Notes: generated by a model not told the origin, from the letters alone. A DNA stretch of 43,300 bases from Methanotorris formicicus Mc-S-70 (GCF_000243455.1 NZ_AGJL01000009.1:1-43300); one strand, 5' to 3'. Positions 1 through 10,009 are shown, counted from the first letter of the stretch. Program-made: numbers and translations.

Positions 1-59
1 ATAATTGCAATACACTCCTCATCCTTTGGTATGAATAACTTATATACTTCGACGCTCAT
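1..59 (-). CDS. Possible 5' end of a gene running off the left edge
   Basis: An ATG at 59 on the minus strand opens a frame with no stop to the window edge; the visible peptide begins MSVEVYKLFIPKDEE. No strong ribosome binding site precedes it, but an AT-rich TATA-like stretch lies about 27-30 bases upstream (around 86-92), which would suit a short or leaderless transcript. Only about 19 residues are visible, so no function can be given. It could be a chance open frame. Confidence 0.35.
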   Translation of the reverse strand, partial: MSVEVYKLFIPKDEECIAI

Positions 60-173
60 AAAATTATATATTGCGATTATTATTTATATATGTAATTGTA
101 AGTGAAGATGGGCGATCCGCAGAATTCACAAAACAACTCAAAAAAAAGAATAAAATGGATTTACTAAAATGAT

Positions 174-200
174 AGGATGCCTCGCTTTGCTCAGCATCCT
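174..200 (-). repeat. Hairpin repeat directly behind gltX
   Basis: Seven-base arms AGGATGC and GCATCCT enclose a 13-base loop. The hairpin starts three bases after the gltX stop codon. Read on the minus strand, about 33 bases from TAAGAG through the second arm are shared with the element at 19382-19408 behind manB, with about four differences. This makes it a dispersed 3'-end element and not a chance hairpin. A role in termination or mRNA 3'-end stability is inferred. Confidence 0.7.
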
Positions 201-203
201 CTC

Positions 204-1877
204 TTATTTATGTGCGAAATAACAGATAACTTCATCATCTTTCTTATTATCAACTCTAACGAATCCAACTCTCTCAAATTGCACAATTTCATCAACATTG
301 ACTACTTTAAAGTCCTTTTCAGCAAATCCAATATGTTCTTTTGCATCGGTGTCTATTATAATTGTTTTTATGCAGTCTTTTGTAGGAATCCAGTGGATGA
401 TTTTTGCCTTATTTTCCCTACCTGTTTTGAAATCTCTACTGTGGTATTTTGTATAGATAATGTTGTTTTCAACCTTCTCAACAACGATATTAAACAACTC
501 CATCAACCTATACATCTTTCCCTCTTCCAATTCATCTGCAACATATATTTCCCCATCAAAAATCAATTCCCTTGTTCCCAACTCCTTGTTATCAGGATGC
601 ATTCTTAGATGTAAAACTTCTTTCTCCGCATCTTTAACAACAACTTTCTTTGGATTTTCAACAAAGAAGAACCTTCTTGCATCTTTGTCAATAATATCTT
701 TGTTTATTGCATATAGGTTTTCCCATGAGAATCTAACATCCGCCTGCTTTATTCCAATCCTTTTCATGATCTCATATATTGCCTCACTTTTAATACCTCT
801 TCTTCTTAAAGCCCTCAATGTTCCCAATCTTGGGTCATCCCAGCCCTTATAAATTCCCTCTTTAATCCCCTCATGCATCTTTGAAGTGCTTAAAACCATT
901 CCCTCAATCTTCAAAATTCCATAGTGGATGTATTCTGGCATTTCCCATCCAAAGTGGTTGTATATGTATGATTGCTTTTCAGTATTTACAATGTGGTCTT
1001 TTCCTCTTAAAACATGTGTCATTCCAAGTAAATGGTCATCAATTGGAACTGAGAAGTTCATTAATGGATAAACAACATATTTATCCCCTGTTCTTGGATG
1101 TGGTGTTTTTTCAATTCTAAATATTGGAAAGTCCCTTATTGATGGGTTTTTGTGTTTTATGTCTGTTTTTAACCTAACAGCAACATTTTCAATTTCCCCA
1201 TTTAGCATCTTTTCCCAAAGTTCAAGGTTCTCCTCAATATCTCTCTCCCTACATTTGCATGGAATTCCCTTATTCCTCAACTCCCTAAACTCCTCTGGGT
1301 TACATGCACAAACATAAGCATGTCCCATCTCAATTAATTTTTTTCCATACTCATAGTAAATATGCATCCTATCGGATTGGATAACAATCTCATCAACCTT
1401 AACCCCCAACCACTCCAAATCTTCCTTAATCATATCATAAGCATCAGGTAGAACTCTCTTTGGATCTGTATCCTCTAATCTTAAAATTAATTTTCCACCA
1501 TATTTTTTAACAAAGTAATCATTTAAAACTGCTGCCCTCGCATGTCCAATATGCAAAGGTCCTGAAGGATTTGGGGCAAATCTCATAATTACTTTTCCTT
1601 TTACGTCTTTTAATTCTAAATCTTTATCTTTTTCTTTCTTACCTTTATCTTCTTCAAGCATCTCTGGTGCAATTTCTTTTAATTTTGCTATTTGTTCTTC
1701 AACTGATAATTTCTCAACTTCTTTTGATAATTCTTCTATTATACTTAAAACTTCTTTTGCATTTTTTCTATACTCTGCATTCTCTGCCAAAAACTTCCCT
1801 AAAACTGCCTTTGGATTTGCCTTTCCACTGTATTTTATCGCATTTTGGAGAACATATTTTAAAATTGCGTCTCTCAA
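204..1877 (-). CDS. gltX: Glutamyl-tRNA synthetase (archaeal type)
   Basis: Charges tRNA(Glu), and in this lineage probably also tRNA(Gln) for later amidation, using ATP in the cytoplasm. The class I HIGH motif is at residues 109-112 ([13 protein letters not shown]) and a KMSKS-equivalent, LSTSKM, lies near residue 330. The N-terminal extension of about 95 residues and the beta-barrel anticodon-binding C-terminus fit the archaeal/eukaryotic GlxRS class; 557 residues is normal length. The start is a TTG placed a few bases after a GGTGAT ribosome binding site. The gene diverges from carB, with about 200 bases of AT-rich promoter DNA between them. A hairpin repeat abuts the stop codon. Confidence 0.97.
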   Translation of the reverse strand: MRDAILKYVLQNAIKYSGKANPKAVLGKFLAENAEYRKNAKEVLSIIEELSKEVEKLSVEEQIAKLKEIAPEMLEEDKGKKEKDKDLELKDVKGKVIMRFAPNPSGPLHIGHARAAVLNDYFVKKYGGKLILRLEDTDPKRVLPDAYDMIKEDLEWLGVKVDEIVIQSDRMHIYYEYGKKLIEMGHAYVCACNPEEFRELRNKGIPCKCRERDIEENLELWEKMLNGEIENVAVRLKTDIKHKNPSIRDFPIFRIEKTPHPRTGDKYVVYPLMNFSVPIDDHLLGMTHVLRGKDHIVNTEKQSYIYNHFGWEMPEYIHYGILKIEGMVLSTSKMHEGIKEGIYKGWDDPRLGTLRALRRRGIKSEAIYEIMKRIGIKQADVRFSWENLYAINKDIIDKDARRFFFVENPKKVVVKDAEKEVLHLRMHPDNKELGTRELIFDGEIYVADELEEGKMYRLMELFNIVVEKVENNIIYTKYHSRDFKTGRENKAKIIHWIPTKDCIKTIIIDTDAKEHIGFAEKDFKVVNVDEIVQFERVGFVRVDNKKDDEVICYFAHK

Positions 1878-2075
1878 TTTATCACCATTCCATTAAATTT
1901 AAAAATGATGTGTGATATATTATGTTGAAGATGTATATATCTCCCAAAATTATATAAATAAAATTCACGTATTTTGGATAAATTCAATTTGAATAATAAT
2001 GATTTATACTTATCGTTTTTTGAGCATCAATATTTTACTATGACATGAGTATGCAAAAATCCCAAAGGTGGAATT

Positions 2076-3521
2076 TTGAAGAGGGAAGATATAAATAAGG
2101 TTATGATTTTGGGTTCTGGGCCTATTGTAATAGGTCAGGCAGCAGAGTTCGATTTTTCTGGTTCTCAGGCATGTAAGGCATTAAGAGAAGAGGGGATATA
2201 CACTATTTTAGTGAATTCAAACCCTGCAACAATCCAAACTGACACAAATATTGCAGATAAAGTTTACTTAGAGCCACTACATCCAAAGATTGTTGAGAAG
2301 ATTATTGAAAAGGAAAGACCAGATGCCATATTACCAACAATGGGAGGTCAGACGGGACTTAATCTTGCAATGGAGTTATATAAAAGAGGTGTTTTGGAGA
2401 AATACAATGTTGAGTTAATTGGTTCTAATGCAAAGGTAATTGAAATTTCTGAGGATAGGGCATTGTTCGATAAGGCAATGAAGGAAATAGGGGAGCCAAC
2501 AACAAAATCAAAGGCAGTTAATAGCGTAGAGGAGGCTTTGGAGTTCGTTGAAGAGATTGGTTATCCAGTTATTGTAAGACCCGCGTTTACATTAGGAGGA
2601 ACTGGAGGGGGAATTGCCCACAATGAAGAGGAACTTATAGAGATTGTTAAGAAGGGTTTAAAATACTCATTAATTGGGCAAGTTTTGATTGATGAAAGTG
2701 TTTTGGGTTGGAAAGAGTTTGAGTATGAAGTTATGAGAGACAGAAAAAATACATGTATAGTTGTTTGTAACATGGAGAATATTGATCCAATGGGAATACA
2801 CACAGGAGAAAGTATAGTTGTTGCTCCAGCACAAACATTGAGCGATGAATTCCACCAAAAATTAAGGAATGCTGCATTAAAAATCATTAGGCATTTGGGG
2901 ATTGAAGGAGGGTGTAATGTTCAATTTGCAGTAAATAAAGAGATGACAGAGTATAGGGTTATTGAGGTAAACCCGAGGGTTTCAAGGAGTTCAGCATTGG
3001 CAAGTAAGGCAACTGGTTACCCAATAGCAAGGATTGCAGCAAAGATAGCAATAGGTATGACATTGGATGAGATTAGAAATGACGTCACAAAAGAAACACC
3101 AGCAAGTTTTGAGCCAACATTGGATTATGTTGTTGTGAAAATCCCAAGATGGCCATTTGATAAATTTAGGACAGTTGATAAGAGATTGGGAACAAGTATG
3201 AAATCAACTGGAGAAGTTATGGCAATTGGTAGAAGTTTTGAAGAGGCCTTGCAAAAAGCAATTAGAAGTTTAGACATTGGAAGATTTGGTTTAATTGGAG
3301 ATGGAAAGGATAAAGAATATAGCGATGAGGAGACTGAAAAAATATTAAAGAACCCAACAGATGAGAGGATATTTGTTATTGCTCATGCATTGGATAAGGG
3401 TTGGAGTGTTGAGAAGATTTGTGAGTTATCAAATATTAACGAGTTCTTCATTAAAAAAATCAAGAATATTGTGGATATGAAGAAGGAGTTAGAGAAACTT
3501 GGAAAGAAATTAAATGCCTAA
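2076..3521 (+). CDS. carB: Carbamoyl-phosphate synthase large subunit, N-terminal half
   Basis: First half of the large subunit, which makes carbamoyl phosphate from glutamine-derived ammonia, bicarbonate and ATP for pyrimidines and arginine. The 481 residues start with the pre-ATP-grasp motif [16 protein letters not shown] and contain the carboxyphosphate ATP-grasp domain (glycine-rich GGTGGGIA near residue 178; [17 protein letters not shown] near residue 300). The frame ends after the first part of the oligomerisation domain. The rest is encoded separately at 4373-6172, and together the halves total about 1080 residues, the normal length of fused CarB. A split carB is known in Methanocaldococcus jannaschii. 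The start is TTG behind AGGTGG. The glutaminase subunit carA lies at 8033. Confidence 0.96.
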   Translation: MKREDINKVMILGSGPIVIGQAAEFDFSGSQACKALREEGIYTILVNSNPATIQTDTNIADKVYLEPLHPKIVEKIIEKERPDAILPTMGGQTGLNLAMELYKRGVLEKYNVELIGSNAKVIEISEDRALFDKAMKEIGEPTTKSKAVNSVEEALEFVEEIGYPVIVRPAFTLGGTGGGIAHNEEELIEIVKKGLKYSLIGQVLIDESVLGWKEFEYEVMRDRKNTCIVVCNMENIDPMGIHTGESIVVAPAQTLSDEFHQKLRNAALKIIRHLGIEGGCNVQFAVNKEMTEYRVIEVNPRVSRSSALASKATGYPIARIAAKIAIGMTLDEIRNDVTKETPASFEPTLDYVVVKIPRWPFDKFRTVDKRLGTSMKSTGEVMAIGRSFEEALQKAIRSLDIGRFGLIGDGKDKEYSDEETEKILKNPTDERIFVIAHALDKGWSVEKICELSNINEFFIKKIKNIVDMKKELEKLGKKLNA

Positions 3522-3530
3522 TGGGAGATT

Positions 3531-3692
3531 ATGAAAAAAGAAACCAAAATCAAAATAATTATTTTTATGAATACTATACTTATAGCGATGACTTTATACG
3601 CCCTGCTAACCGGGAGGATATTGGTAACTTTAGTTGGGATTGTATGTATAATTAATGGAATTTTGGCATTAAAGAGAGCCAAAGAAGAGTAA
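3531..3692 (+). CDS. Small two-helix membrane protein inside the carB split
   Basis: A 53-residue frame, MKKETKIKIIIFMNTILIAM onward, ending in KRAKEE. It starts at an ATG behind a GGGAG site, nine bases after the carB N-half stop, and ends nine bases before the nucleotidyltransferase gene. Two hydrophobic stretches (about residues 8-26 and 29-46) separated by a short TGR turn predict a helical hairpin with charged ends. I recognise no family. The tight spacing suggests cotranscription with carB and the MNT/HEPN pair. It may be a small membrane protein of unknown role or a third member of the toxin-antitoxin insert; both are speculation. Confidence 0.65.
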   Translation: MKKETKIKIIIFMNTILIAMTLYALLTGRILVTLVGIVCIINGILALKRAKEE

Positions 3693-3701
3693 AGTGGGAC
3701 T

Positions 3702-3998
3702 ATGAAGACACTCTCTGAGATTAAAGAAATTCTTAGAAAGCATAAAAAGGAGTTAAAGGATAGGTATAAAGTTAAATCTATTGCTATATTTGGCAGTTAT
3801 GCAAGAGGAGAGCAAAAAGAGACATCAGACATTGATATATTAGTAGAGTTTTATGAAACTCCTGACTATCTTAAATTTTTTGAGTTAGAAGATTATTTAT
3901 CAAATTTATTGGGGATTCAGGTAGATTTAGTTATTAAAGGAACTATAAAAAATCCTTACATCAAAAAATCAATTGAAGAGGACTTAATCTATGTTTAG
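3702..3998 (+). CDS. mntA: MNT-domain nucleotidyltransferase, likely MntA-type antitoxin
   Basis: This 98-residue protein has the minimal nucleotidyltransferase core: GSYARGE at residues 31-37 and the metal-binding D43-x-D45 (TSDIDILVEF). In characterised MntA/HepT pairs the MNT protein transfers AMP from ATP onto a tyrosine of the HEPN RNase and so neutralises it. The HEPN gene follows after nine bases, which is the standard arrangement. The insert sits between the two carB halves on the same strand. Family assignment is firm; antitoxin activity is inferred from the partner. Confidence 0.9.
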   Translation: MKTLSEIKEILRKHKKELKDRYKVKSIAIFGSYARGEQKETSDIDILVEFYETPDYLKFFELEDYLSNLLGIQVDLVIKGTIKNPYIKKSIEEDLIYV

Positions 3999-4007
3999 GT
4001 GGGTTAA

Positions 4008-4349
4008 ATGCCTAAAAAAGATGTTAGAGCATTTTTGTATGATATTTTAGAAAATATGAACGACATAATTGAATTCACAAAATATATGGACTTTGATGAA
4101 TTTTTAAAAGATAAAAAGACACAAAAGGCAGTAATTAGAAGTTTAGAAGTTATTGGAGAGGCGGTTAAAAACCTTCCAGAGGACTTCATAAATAAATATC
4201 CACAAGTTCCATGGAAAGGAATGGCAAGGTTAAGAGATAAGTTGATTCATCACTATTTTGGAATAAATTATGAAATAATTTGGGATATTGCAGCCAATAA
4301 AATCCCCAAAGATATAAAACATATAGAAAAAATTTTAAAAGAATATTGA
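4008..4349 (+). CDS. hepT: HEPN-domain RNase-like toxin (HepT/DUF86 family)
   Basis: A 113-residue all-helical protein of the DUF86/HepT family. The RX4HXY motif is intact: R76, H81 and Y83 in RLRDKLIHHYFG. Arg and His form the RNase site of HEPN toxins, and the tyrosine is the residue AMPylated by MntA in studied systems. The start ATG follows AGGTGGG. The partner nucleotidyltransferase is immediately upstream. The ORF ends 23 bases before the start of the carB C-half, so toxin and a pyrimidine/arginine biosynthesis gene probably share a transcript. Toxicity has not been tested here. Confidence 0.9.
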   Translation: MPKKDVRAFLYDILENMNDIIEFTKYMDFDEFLKDKKTQKAVIRSLEVIGEAVKNLPEDFINKYPQVPWKGMARLRDKLIHHYFGINYEIIWDIAANKIPKDIKHIEKILKEY

Positions 4350-4372
4350 AAATGACAAATAAGGTGATTATA

Positions 4373-6172
4373 ATGGATATGGTGGAAATATTATTAAAAG
4401 CAAAAAAAATGGGTTTCTCTGATGCTCAATTATCACATTTGTTAGGAATGAGCGAAAATGAGGTTAGGGAGTTGAGAAAAAAGTATGGAATAACTCCGAC
4501 CTACAAAATGGTGGATACATGTGCTGCTGAGTTTGAGGCAAAAACTCCATACTACTACTCTGCCTATGAAAGAATAATTTATAAGGAGCAAGATGAAAGC
4601 AACCCATCTCCAAACAAAAAGGTTATCATCCTCGGTTCTGGACCTATAAGAATTGGGCAGGGAGTAGAGTTTGATTACTCAACAGTTCACGCAATATTCG
4701 CCTTAAAGGAAATGGGAATTGAGGCAACCATAATAAACAATAACCCAGAGACGGTTTCAACCGATTATGATACATCAGACAAACTCTACTTTGAACCAAT
4801 AACCTTTGAAGATGTGATGAATATTGTTGAAAAAGAGAGGGAAAATGGAGAATTGTTGGGAGTTATGGTTCAATTTGGTGGACAGACAGCAATAAACTTA
4901 GCAATGAAACTCCATAAAGCAGGAGTTAAAATATTAGGAACTTCTCCTGAAAGTATAGATTTAGCAGAAGATAGAGAGCAATTCTCTAAACTCCTGAATA
5001 AATTGGGCATCCCACAGGCAGAGGGAGGGACTGCATTTACTGAAGAAGAAGCAATAAAAATTGCAGAGAGGATTGGGTATCCCGTATTGGTTAGACCTTC
5101 CTATGTCCTTGGTGGAAGGGCAATGCAGATAGTTTATAATACAGATGAATTGAAAGATTACATGAGAGAGGCAGTTAGAGTTTCCCCAGAGCATCCTGTT
5201 TTGATTGATAAGTTTTTGGAGGATGCCATTGAGATTGATGTTGATGCTGTGTGTGATGGGGAAGATGTGTTTATTGGAGCAATAATGGAGCATATTGAGG
5301 AAGCGGGAGTGCACAGTGGAGATAGTGCCTGTGTAATCCCTCCTCAAACACTGCCAAAAGAAGTTATTGATACAATAATAGATTACACAACAAAATTGGC
5401 AAGGGCATTAAATATTGTTGGTTTAATAAATATCCAATATGCAGTTAAGGATGGGAAGGTTTATATCTTAGAGGCAAACCCAAGGGCATCAAGAACAGTT
5501 CCTTATGTAAGTAAATCAATTGGTATTCCACTTGCAAAGATTGCTACAAAGGTAATTATGGGGCAAAAACTTAAAGATTTAGGATATGTTGGAATAGCAA
5601 AACCAAAATATGTTTCAGTTAAAGAGGCAGTATTCCCATTCCAAAAATTGCCCGGGGTTGATCCTGTTTTAGGGCCAGAGATGAAATCCACTGGAGAGGC
5701 AATAGGTATTGATATTGATTTTGGTAGGGCATACTACAAATCTCAACTATCAGCAAATATGGAATTGCCAATGTCAGGAACAGTGTTTATAAGCGTTAAG
5801 GATAGGGATAAGAAATATATTGGAGATATTGCTAAGAAGTTCCATGAATTGGGCTTTGAGATATTTGCAACAAAGGGAACTGGTGAAATTATAAGAAAAG
5901 AGGGTATTCCAGTTAGGGAGGTTAAGAAAATCTCTGAAAGCACAAGCGACAATATCCTAACATTAATTCAGCAGGGTAAGGTTGATTTGATAATAAATAC
6001 TTCCTCTGGAGATGCTGCAAAAACAGATGGCTATTATATAAGAAGGGCTGCAGTGGAGTTCAATATCCCATACATAACCACAATACAAGGTGCAAAAGCA
6101 GCAATTAAAGCAATTGAAGCAGTTAAAGATGGATTGTTGGGAGTTTATTCCTTAAATGAAATGGAAAATTAA
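4373..6172 (+). CDS. carB: Carbamoyl-phosphate synthase large subunit, C-terminal half
   Basis: Second half of CarB (599 residues from the chosen start). It begins with the helical oligomerisation segment (LLGMSENEVRELRKKYGI), then the second pre-ATP-grasp motif ILGSGPIRIGQGVEFDY (about residues 83-99), the carbamoyl-phosphate ATP-grasp domain (LEANPRASRTVPYVSK), and a C-terminal MGS-like allosteric domain (FATKGTGEIIRKEGIPV, LIINTSSGDAAKTDGYYIRR). In fused CarB this domain binds regulatory nucleotides. I chose ATG 4373 over the upstream TTG 4346 and ATG 4352 because AAGGTGAT lies five to six bases before it. It must assemble with the N-half at 2076-3521 and with CarA. Confidence 0.95.
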   Translation: MDMVEILLKAKKMGFSDAQLSHLLGMSENEVRELRKKYGITPTYKMVDTCAAEFEAKTPYYYSAYERIIYKEQDESNPSPNKKVIILGSGPIRIGQGVEFDYSTVHAIFALKEMGIEATIINNNPETVSTDYDTSDKLYFEPITFEDVMNIVEKERENGELLGVMVQFGGQTAINLAMKLHKAGVKILGTSPESIDLAEDREQFSKLLNKLGIPQAEGGTAFTEEEAIKIAERIGYPVLVRPSYVLGGRAMQIVYNTDELKDYMREAVRVSPEHPVLIDKFLEDAIEIDVDAVCDGEDVFIGAIMEHIEEAGVHSGDSACVIPPQTLPKEVIDTIIDYTTKLARALNIVGLINIQYAVKDGKVYILEANPRASRTVPYVSKSIGIPLAKIATKVIMGQKLKDLGYVGIAKPKYVSVKEAVFPFQKLPGVDPVLGPEMKSTGEAIGIDIDFGRAYYKSQLSANMELPMSGTVFISVKDRDKKYIGDIAKKFHELGFEIFATKGTGEIIRKEGIPVREVKKISESTSDNILTLIQQGKVDLIINTSSGDAAKTDGYYIRRAAVEFNIPYITTIQGAKAAIKAIEAVKDGLLGVYSLNEMEN

Positions 6173-6177
6173 AATAA

Positions 6178-7749
6178 TTATAGATTGATAACCTTCATAT
6201 CTTTTATATTTTCAAGTTTCTTTATTTTCTCCACAACTTCTTCTGGAACCACGTGGTCAACATCCAACAACATAATGCTTCCCCCACCAGGTGATTCCCT
6301 ACCAACCTGCATTCCAGCAATGTTTATTCCATAATCTCCAAGGGTTAGGCAAACCTTCCCAATTGTGCCAGGTCTGTCTATGTGTTTTATGATGCAGAAT
6401 ATCCCCTCTGGACTGAAGTTAACTTTATATCCATTGATTTCACATAGCATTGGTTTTTCATTTGTAATAGTGCCAGTGATTGAGATTTTATCTGTTTCTC
6501 CCTCTGCAATAACTTTTATTGCATTTCCATATTCACTCTCTGATAAAGTCCCTTCAACAACCTTGATGTTTCTATTCTTTGCAACAACTGGAGCGTTGAC
6601 TAAGTTGATTCCCGCAAGTAATATTGGTGACAAAAGACCTTTTAAAAATGCTCTTTTTATTAAATCTGTTTTTTCCTTTGCCAATTCTCCAGCATAGATA
6701 ATCTCTATTTTTCTTACAGATTTGTCAAGCAATTGCATAGTTATATTTCCTAACTTCTCTGCCAACACCATATATGGCTTTATCTTACTCATCTTTTCAG
6801 GAGGAATCATTGGTAGATTAACGATATTTTCAGCAGGTTCTCCTCTCAATATTTTTTTTATCTGCTCAGCAACTATTGTTCCTGCACTTTTTTGTGCCTC
6901 CTCTGTTGAAGCACCTTGGTGTGGGGTTCCTATAACGTTATCCAAGGTTAATAATGGATTGTCTTTTGGTGGTTCTTCTTCAAAGACATCAAGTGCAGCC
7001 GCTCTTATTCTCTTTTCTTTTAATGCCTCATACAATGCCTTCTCATCAATTAATCCACCTCTTGCACAGTTTACAATTATGGTGTTTTTCTTCATCAAGT
7101 CAATCTGTTCTTTTCCAATCATGTGTTTTGTTTTTGGTGTCAATGGAACGTGGAGGGTTATGAAATCACTCTCTTTGCAGAGGTCATTTATACTAACCAA
7201 CCTTATTCCAAGTGAATTGGCAATTTCCTCAGGGATATATGGGTCGTAGGCAATTATATTCATTCCAAATGCCTGTGCTCTTTTAGCAACTTGTTGCCCA
7301 ATCCTTCCTAAACCAACAATTCCAAGTGTTTTTCCATACAACTCAATTCCTTTAAATCTCTTCCTGTCCCATTCTCCTCTTTTTAATGATTCTGTTGCCT
7401 GTGGGATGTTTCTCGCTGCTGCAAGCATTAAACCCATTGTCAACTCTGCAACTGAAATTGATGATGCGTCTGGGGCATTGACAACAATAATCCCTTTCTC
7501 AGTTGCAGTATCTAAGTCAATATTATCAACACCAACCCCTGCTCTACCAATAACTTTTAATTTTTCTGCATGTTCAATGACTTCCCTTGTTACTTTTGTT
7601 CCACTTCTAACGACTAAAACTTCTGCATCTTTAATTTTCTCCAACAACTCTTCTTTACTTAAACCAGTTGCTACCTCAACATCACCAACTTCCTTTAAAA
7701 TCTTTATAGCATCTTCATGCAACGGGTCTGTTACCAGTATCTTCACCAT
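6178..7749 (-). CDS. serA: D-3-phosphoglycerate dehydrogenase
   Basis: Oxidises 3-phosphoglycerate to 3-phosphohydroxypyruvate with NAD+, the first step of serine synthesis. The 523 residues start MVKILVTDPLHEDAI. The Rossmann motif is GLGRIGQQVAKRAQ, and the catalytic Arg/Glu/His region includes NCARGGLIDEKALYEAL and GTPHQGAST. The intervening domain and C-terminal ACT domain (CIIKHIDRPGTIGKV) fit the long form of SerA. ATG 7749 follows GGTGATAAA; an upstream in-frame extension to 7833 lacks such a site. It converges on the carB C-half five bases away and diverges from carA. Confidence 0.97.
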   Translation of the reverse strand: MVKILVTDPLHEDAIKILKEVGDVEVATGLSKEELLEKIKDAEVLVVRSGTKVTREVIEHAEKLKVIGRAGVGVDNIDLDTATEKGIIVVNAPDASSISVAELTMGLMLAAARNIPQATESLKRGEWDRKRFKGIELYGKTLGIVGLGRIGQQVAKRAQAFGMNIIAYDPYIPEEIANSLGIRLVSINDLCKESDFITLHVPLTPKTKHMIGKEQIDLMKKNTIIVNCARGGLIDEKALYEALKEKRIRAAALDVFEEEPPKDNPLLTLDNVIGTPHQGASTEEAQKSAGTIVAEQIKKILRGEPAENIVNLPMIPPEKMSKIKPYMVLAEKLGNITMQLLDKSVRKIEIIYAGELAKEKTDLIKRAFLKGLLSPILLAGINLVNAPVVAKNRNIKVVEGTLSESEYGNAIKVIAEGETDKISITGTITNEKPMLCEINGYKVNFSPEGIFCIIKHIDRPGTIGKVCLTLGDYGINIAGMQVGRESPGGGSIMLLDVDHVVPEEVVEKIKKLENIKDMKVINL

Positions 7750-7787
7750 TTTATCACCCAAATTCCAATAATCTGAATTTTTATAAC

Positions 7788-7868
7788 CGTTCTGCAATAA
7801 AGAATTTAAATTCAAATGTTTTTTGTTAAACAATAAATTAAGTTAAGTTAATAATTACTTGCAGAACG
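7788..7868. promoter_or_regulatory. Inverted repeat in the serA-carA divergent promoter region
   Basis: CGTTCTGCAA (7788-7797) and its exact reverse complement TTGCAGAACG (7859-7868) flank about 60 AT-rich bases between serA and carA. Ten matching bases at this spacing would suit paired operator sites seen by both divergent promoters, or a long-loop stem. No regulator is identified and the function is inferred. Confidence 0.4.
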
Positions 7869-8032
7869 ACACAATCGAACAAAAAATATAAATAAAGATA
7901 AGGCGTATTGATTTCATGATTATGTTTTCTTATTTAAATAGTTAATTTTTATCGATTCATCTATGTTTGCATATGAGGTTAATTATACGCTGAATAACTT
8001 ATACTTAATAAATATATATCTTTGGTGGAAAA

Positions 8033-9103
8033 ATGTATGCTGTTTTGGTTTTGGAAGATGGAACTGTTTTTAAAGGAATTGGTCATGGTTCTGAAAGAGA
8101 GATTTTGGGAGAATTGGTATTTAACACAAGTATGACCGGGTATGTTGAAATCTTAACAGACCCTTCATATAAAGGACAGATAGTCACAATGACTTACCCA
8201 TTAGAAGGGAACTATGGGGTTAGTAAGGAGTGGTATGAATCTGATGGAATAAAGGCAGAAGGTTTTGTTATTAGAGAATTAACCGGTAAAGAATTGAATG
8301 ATTTTTTGAAAGAATATGATATTCCATGCATATCCAATATTGATACAAGGTTTATAACAAGAAAGATTAGGGATAAAGGGGTTGTAAGAGCAGCGTTAAA
8401 AACATCATCAGAACCAATAGGCGATGAGGATATTGAAGAACTATTAAAAAAAGCAAGAGAGCATAAGGATTTATCAGAAATTGATTTAGTTCCAATGGTA
8501 TCTACAAAAGAGGTAAAAATCAATGAACCTATTGGGGAGAAAAAGGCAAGATGTGTCTTAATTGATTGTGGGGTTAAGAATAGCATAATAAAATGTTTGG
8601 TTGAGAGGGGTTGTGAGGTTATCCAAGTTCCATACAACACAAAGGCAGATGAAATCTTAGAGTATAAGGCAGATTTCGTTTTGGTTTCAAACGGTCCAGG
8701 AGATCCTGTTAGGGTTGAAGAGACAATAAACACAGTAAAAGAATTAATTGGAGTGGTCCCAATAACTGGAATTTGTTTAGGGCATCAAATTATTACTTTA
8801 GCATTAGGAGGAGAAACATACAAACTCAAATTTGGACATAGGGGAGGAAACCAGCCAGTTAAAGATCTAACAACTGGAAGAGTATATATAACCTCCCAAA
8901 ACCATGGATTTGCAACAAAAGAAGAATCTCTCCCTGATGATGTTGAAATTATGCATATAAATCTAAACGACAATACCATTGAAGGAATAAAACATAAGGA
9001 TTTACCAATTTGGAGCATCCAATACCACCCAGAAGCAGGGCCTGGGCCACACGATGCCAAGTTTTTGTTTGATGAGATGATTAAGTTGAGACATGCTAAA
9101 TAA
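8033..9103 (+). CDS. carA: Carbamoyl-phosphate synthase small (glutaminase) subunit
   Basis: Hydrolyses glutamine and passes ammonia to CarB. The 356 residues comprise the CPSase small-subunit N-terminal domain ([19 protein letters not shown]) and a class I glutamine amidotransferase domain. The nucleophile is C248 in ITGICLGHQ, and the His332/Glu334 pair is in [11 protein letters not shown]. The ATG follows GGTGG at short spacing. It is separated from both carB halves by serA, so expression is not from one simple operon. Nothing looks damaged. Confidence 0.97.
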   Translation: MYAVLVLEDGTVFKGIGHGSEREILGELVFNTSMTGYVEILTDPSYKGQIVTMTYPLEGNYGVSKEWYESDGIKAEGFVIRELTGKELNDFLKEYDIPCISNIDTRFITRKIRDKGVVRAALKTSSEPIGDEDIEELLKKAREHKDLSEIDLVPMVSTKEVKINEPIGEKKARCVLIDCGVKNSIIKCLVERGCEVIQVPYNTKADEILEYKADFVLVSNGPGDPVRVEETINTVKELIGVVPITGICLGHQIITLALGGETYKLKFGHRGGNQPVKDLTTGRVYITSQNHGFATKEESLPDDVEIMHINLNDNTIEGIKHKDLPIWSIQYHPEAGPGPHDAKFLFDEMIKLRHAK

Positions 9104-9260
9104 ACTTATGAATTTGAATTCGTAATAATAAAACAAACCAAAGTTTTATATATAAAATTTTGGTTAATTATAGTCATTCTGTAAATTGGTTATTTAAACA
9201 GACCAAAATCTAAAGTAAGAAAATGATTAATACTTAATTAGGAAATTTTTAGTCGTTGCG

Positions 9261-9269
9261 TTATATAAA
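9261..9269 (+). promoter_or_regulatory. TATA box for eIF5A gene
   Basis: TTATATAAA preceded by a short GC-containing stretch, in a 240-base gene-free region with otherwise featureless AT-rich sequence. It would place transcription start near 9290 and leave a leader of about 50 bases before the eIF5A ATG. Assigned by archaeal consensus only. Confidence 0.45.
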
Positions 9270-9343
9270 GCATAAATCTTGCTTCATTTAAAATTTTATG
9301 GTTATTTGTTGTTTTTATGCTAAAAAGATGAAAGGTGATATAA

Positions 9344-9742
9344 ATGGCAGGAACAAAGCAAGTAAACTTAGGTTCATTGAAAAAAGGGCAATACATCATG
9401 ATAGATGGAGTACCATGTGAAATTGTAGATATAAGCGTATCAAAACCAGGAAAACACGGAGGAGCAAAGGCAAGAGTTACAGCAATTGGTATTTTTGAAC
9501 CAATTAAAAAAGAACATGTAGGACCTACAGCATCAAAAGTAGAAGTTCCAATCATTGACAAAAGAAAAGGGCAAGTTTTAGCATTAATGGGTGATTTAGT
9601 CCAAATTATGGATTTGGAAAGTTATGAAACATTAGAACTTCCAATTCCAGAGGGCATGGAAGGTTTGGAACCAGGTGCTGAAGTAGAGTACTTTGAGGCA
9701 GTTGGAAGATACAAAATAACGAGGGTTATTGGCGGAAAATAA
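9344..9742 (+). CDS. eif5A: Translation initiation factor 5A (aIF5A, hypusine-containing)
   Basis: Promotes peptide-bond formation at difficult motifs by reaching into the ribosomal P/E site with a modified lysine. The 132 residues form the two usual beta domains. The modification loop is SKPGKHGGAKAR, and Lys37 is the hypusine (or deoxyhypusine) site by family homology. The C-terminal OB-fold domain ends YKITRVIGGK. The start ATG follows AAAGGTGATATAA. It appears to be monocistronic: no same-strand gene follows. Confidence 0.97.
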   Translation: MAGTKQVNLGSLKKGQYIMIDGVPCEIVDISVSKPGKHGGAKARVTAIGIFEPIKKEHVGPTASKVEVPIIDKRKGQVLALMGDLVQIMDLESYETLELPIPEGMEGLEPGAEVEYFEAVGRYKITRVIGGK

Positions 9743-9850
9743 CTCCAATAATTGTTTTATTTTATTCAAATTAATTTTTATTTAGTAATTCAAATTATTG
9801 TTGATTATATATAATCAAACATTTAAGATTTAAATTTATGGTTATGTACT

Positions 9851-10009
9851 TTAATCGGAGAACTCCAATTCCTCTTTTTTAAACACTTTTTTAATTTCAA
9901 CCTCAACGAGATCTTCGGTTTCAAGATTAAATTTTTTTCGAATAGATGCAGGAATTGTTATTTTTCCTTTTTTATCTATTTTTTGTGTAAATGATACGCT
10001 AATATTCAT
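9851..10009 (-). CDS. Small AbrB/SpoVT-type DNA-binding protein
   Basis: A 52-residue protein, start MNISVSFTQKIDKKGKITIP. The signature DKKGKITIPASIRKKFNLE is the swapped-hairpin AbrB/MazE fold, which dimerises and binds DNA; the remainder is a charged tail. The ATG follows GGTGGTATT. Many such proteins are antitoxins, but no toxin-like frame adjoins it: eIF5A lies on one side and glnK on the other. It could be a transcription factor for a neighbour or an orphan antitoxin; the sequence does not decide. Confidence 0.75.
   Translation of the reverse strand: MNISVSFTQKIDKKGKITIPASIRKKFNLETEDLVEVEIKKVFKKEELEFSD

Noticed and set aside
109-169. Tiny plus-strand frame encoding MGDPQNSQNNSKKRIKWIY
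   Set aside because: Nineteen codons with no ribosome binding site, no promoter and no recognisable family; not enough to call a gene.
177-1120. Plus-strand open frames opposite gltX
   Set aside because: They lie antisense to a full-length, motif-complete gltX and their translations are low-complexity, hydrophobic and without motifs.
6365-7771. Plus-strand open frames opposite serA
   Set aside because: Antisense shadows of a conserved gene with complete domains.
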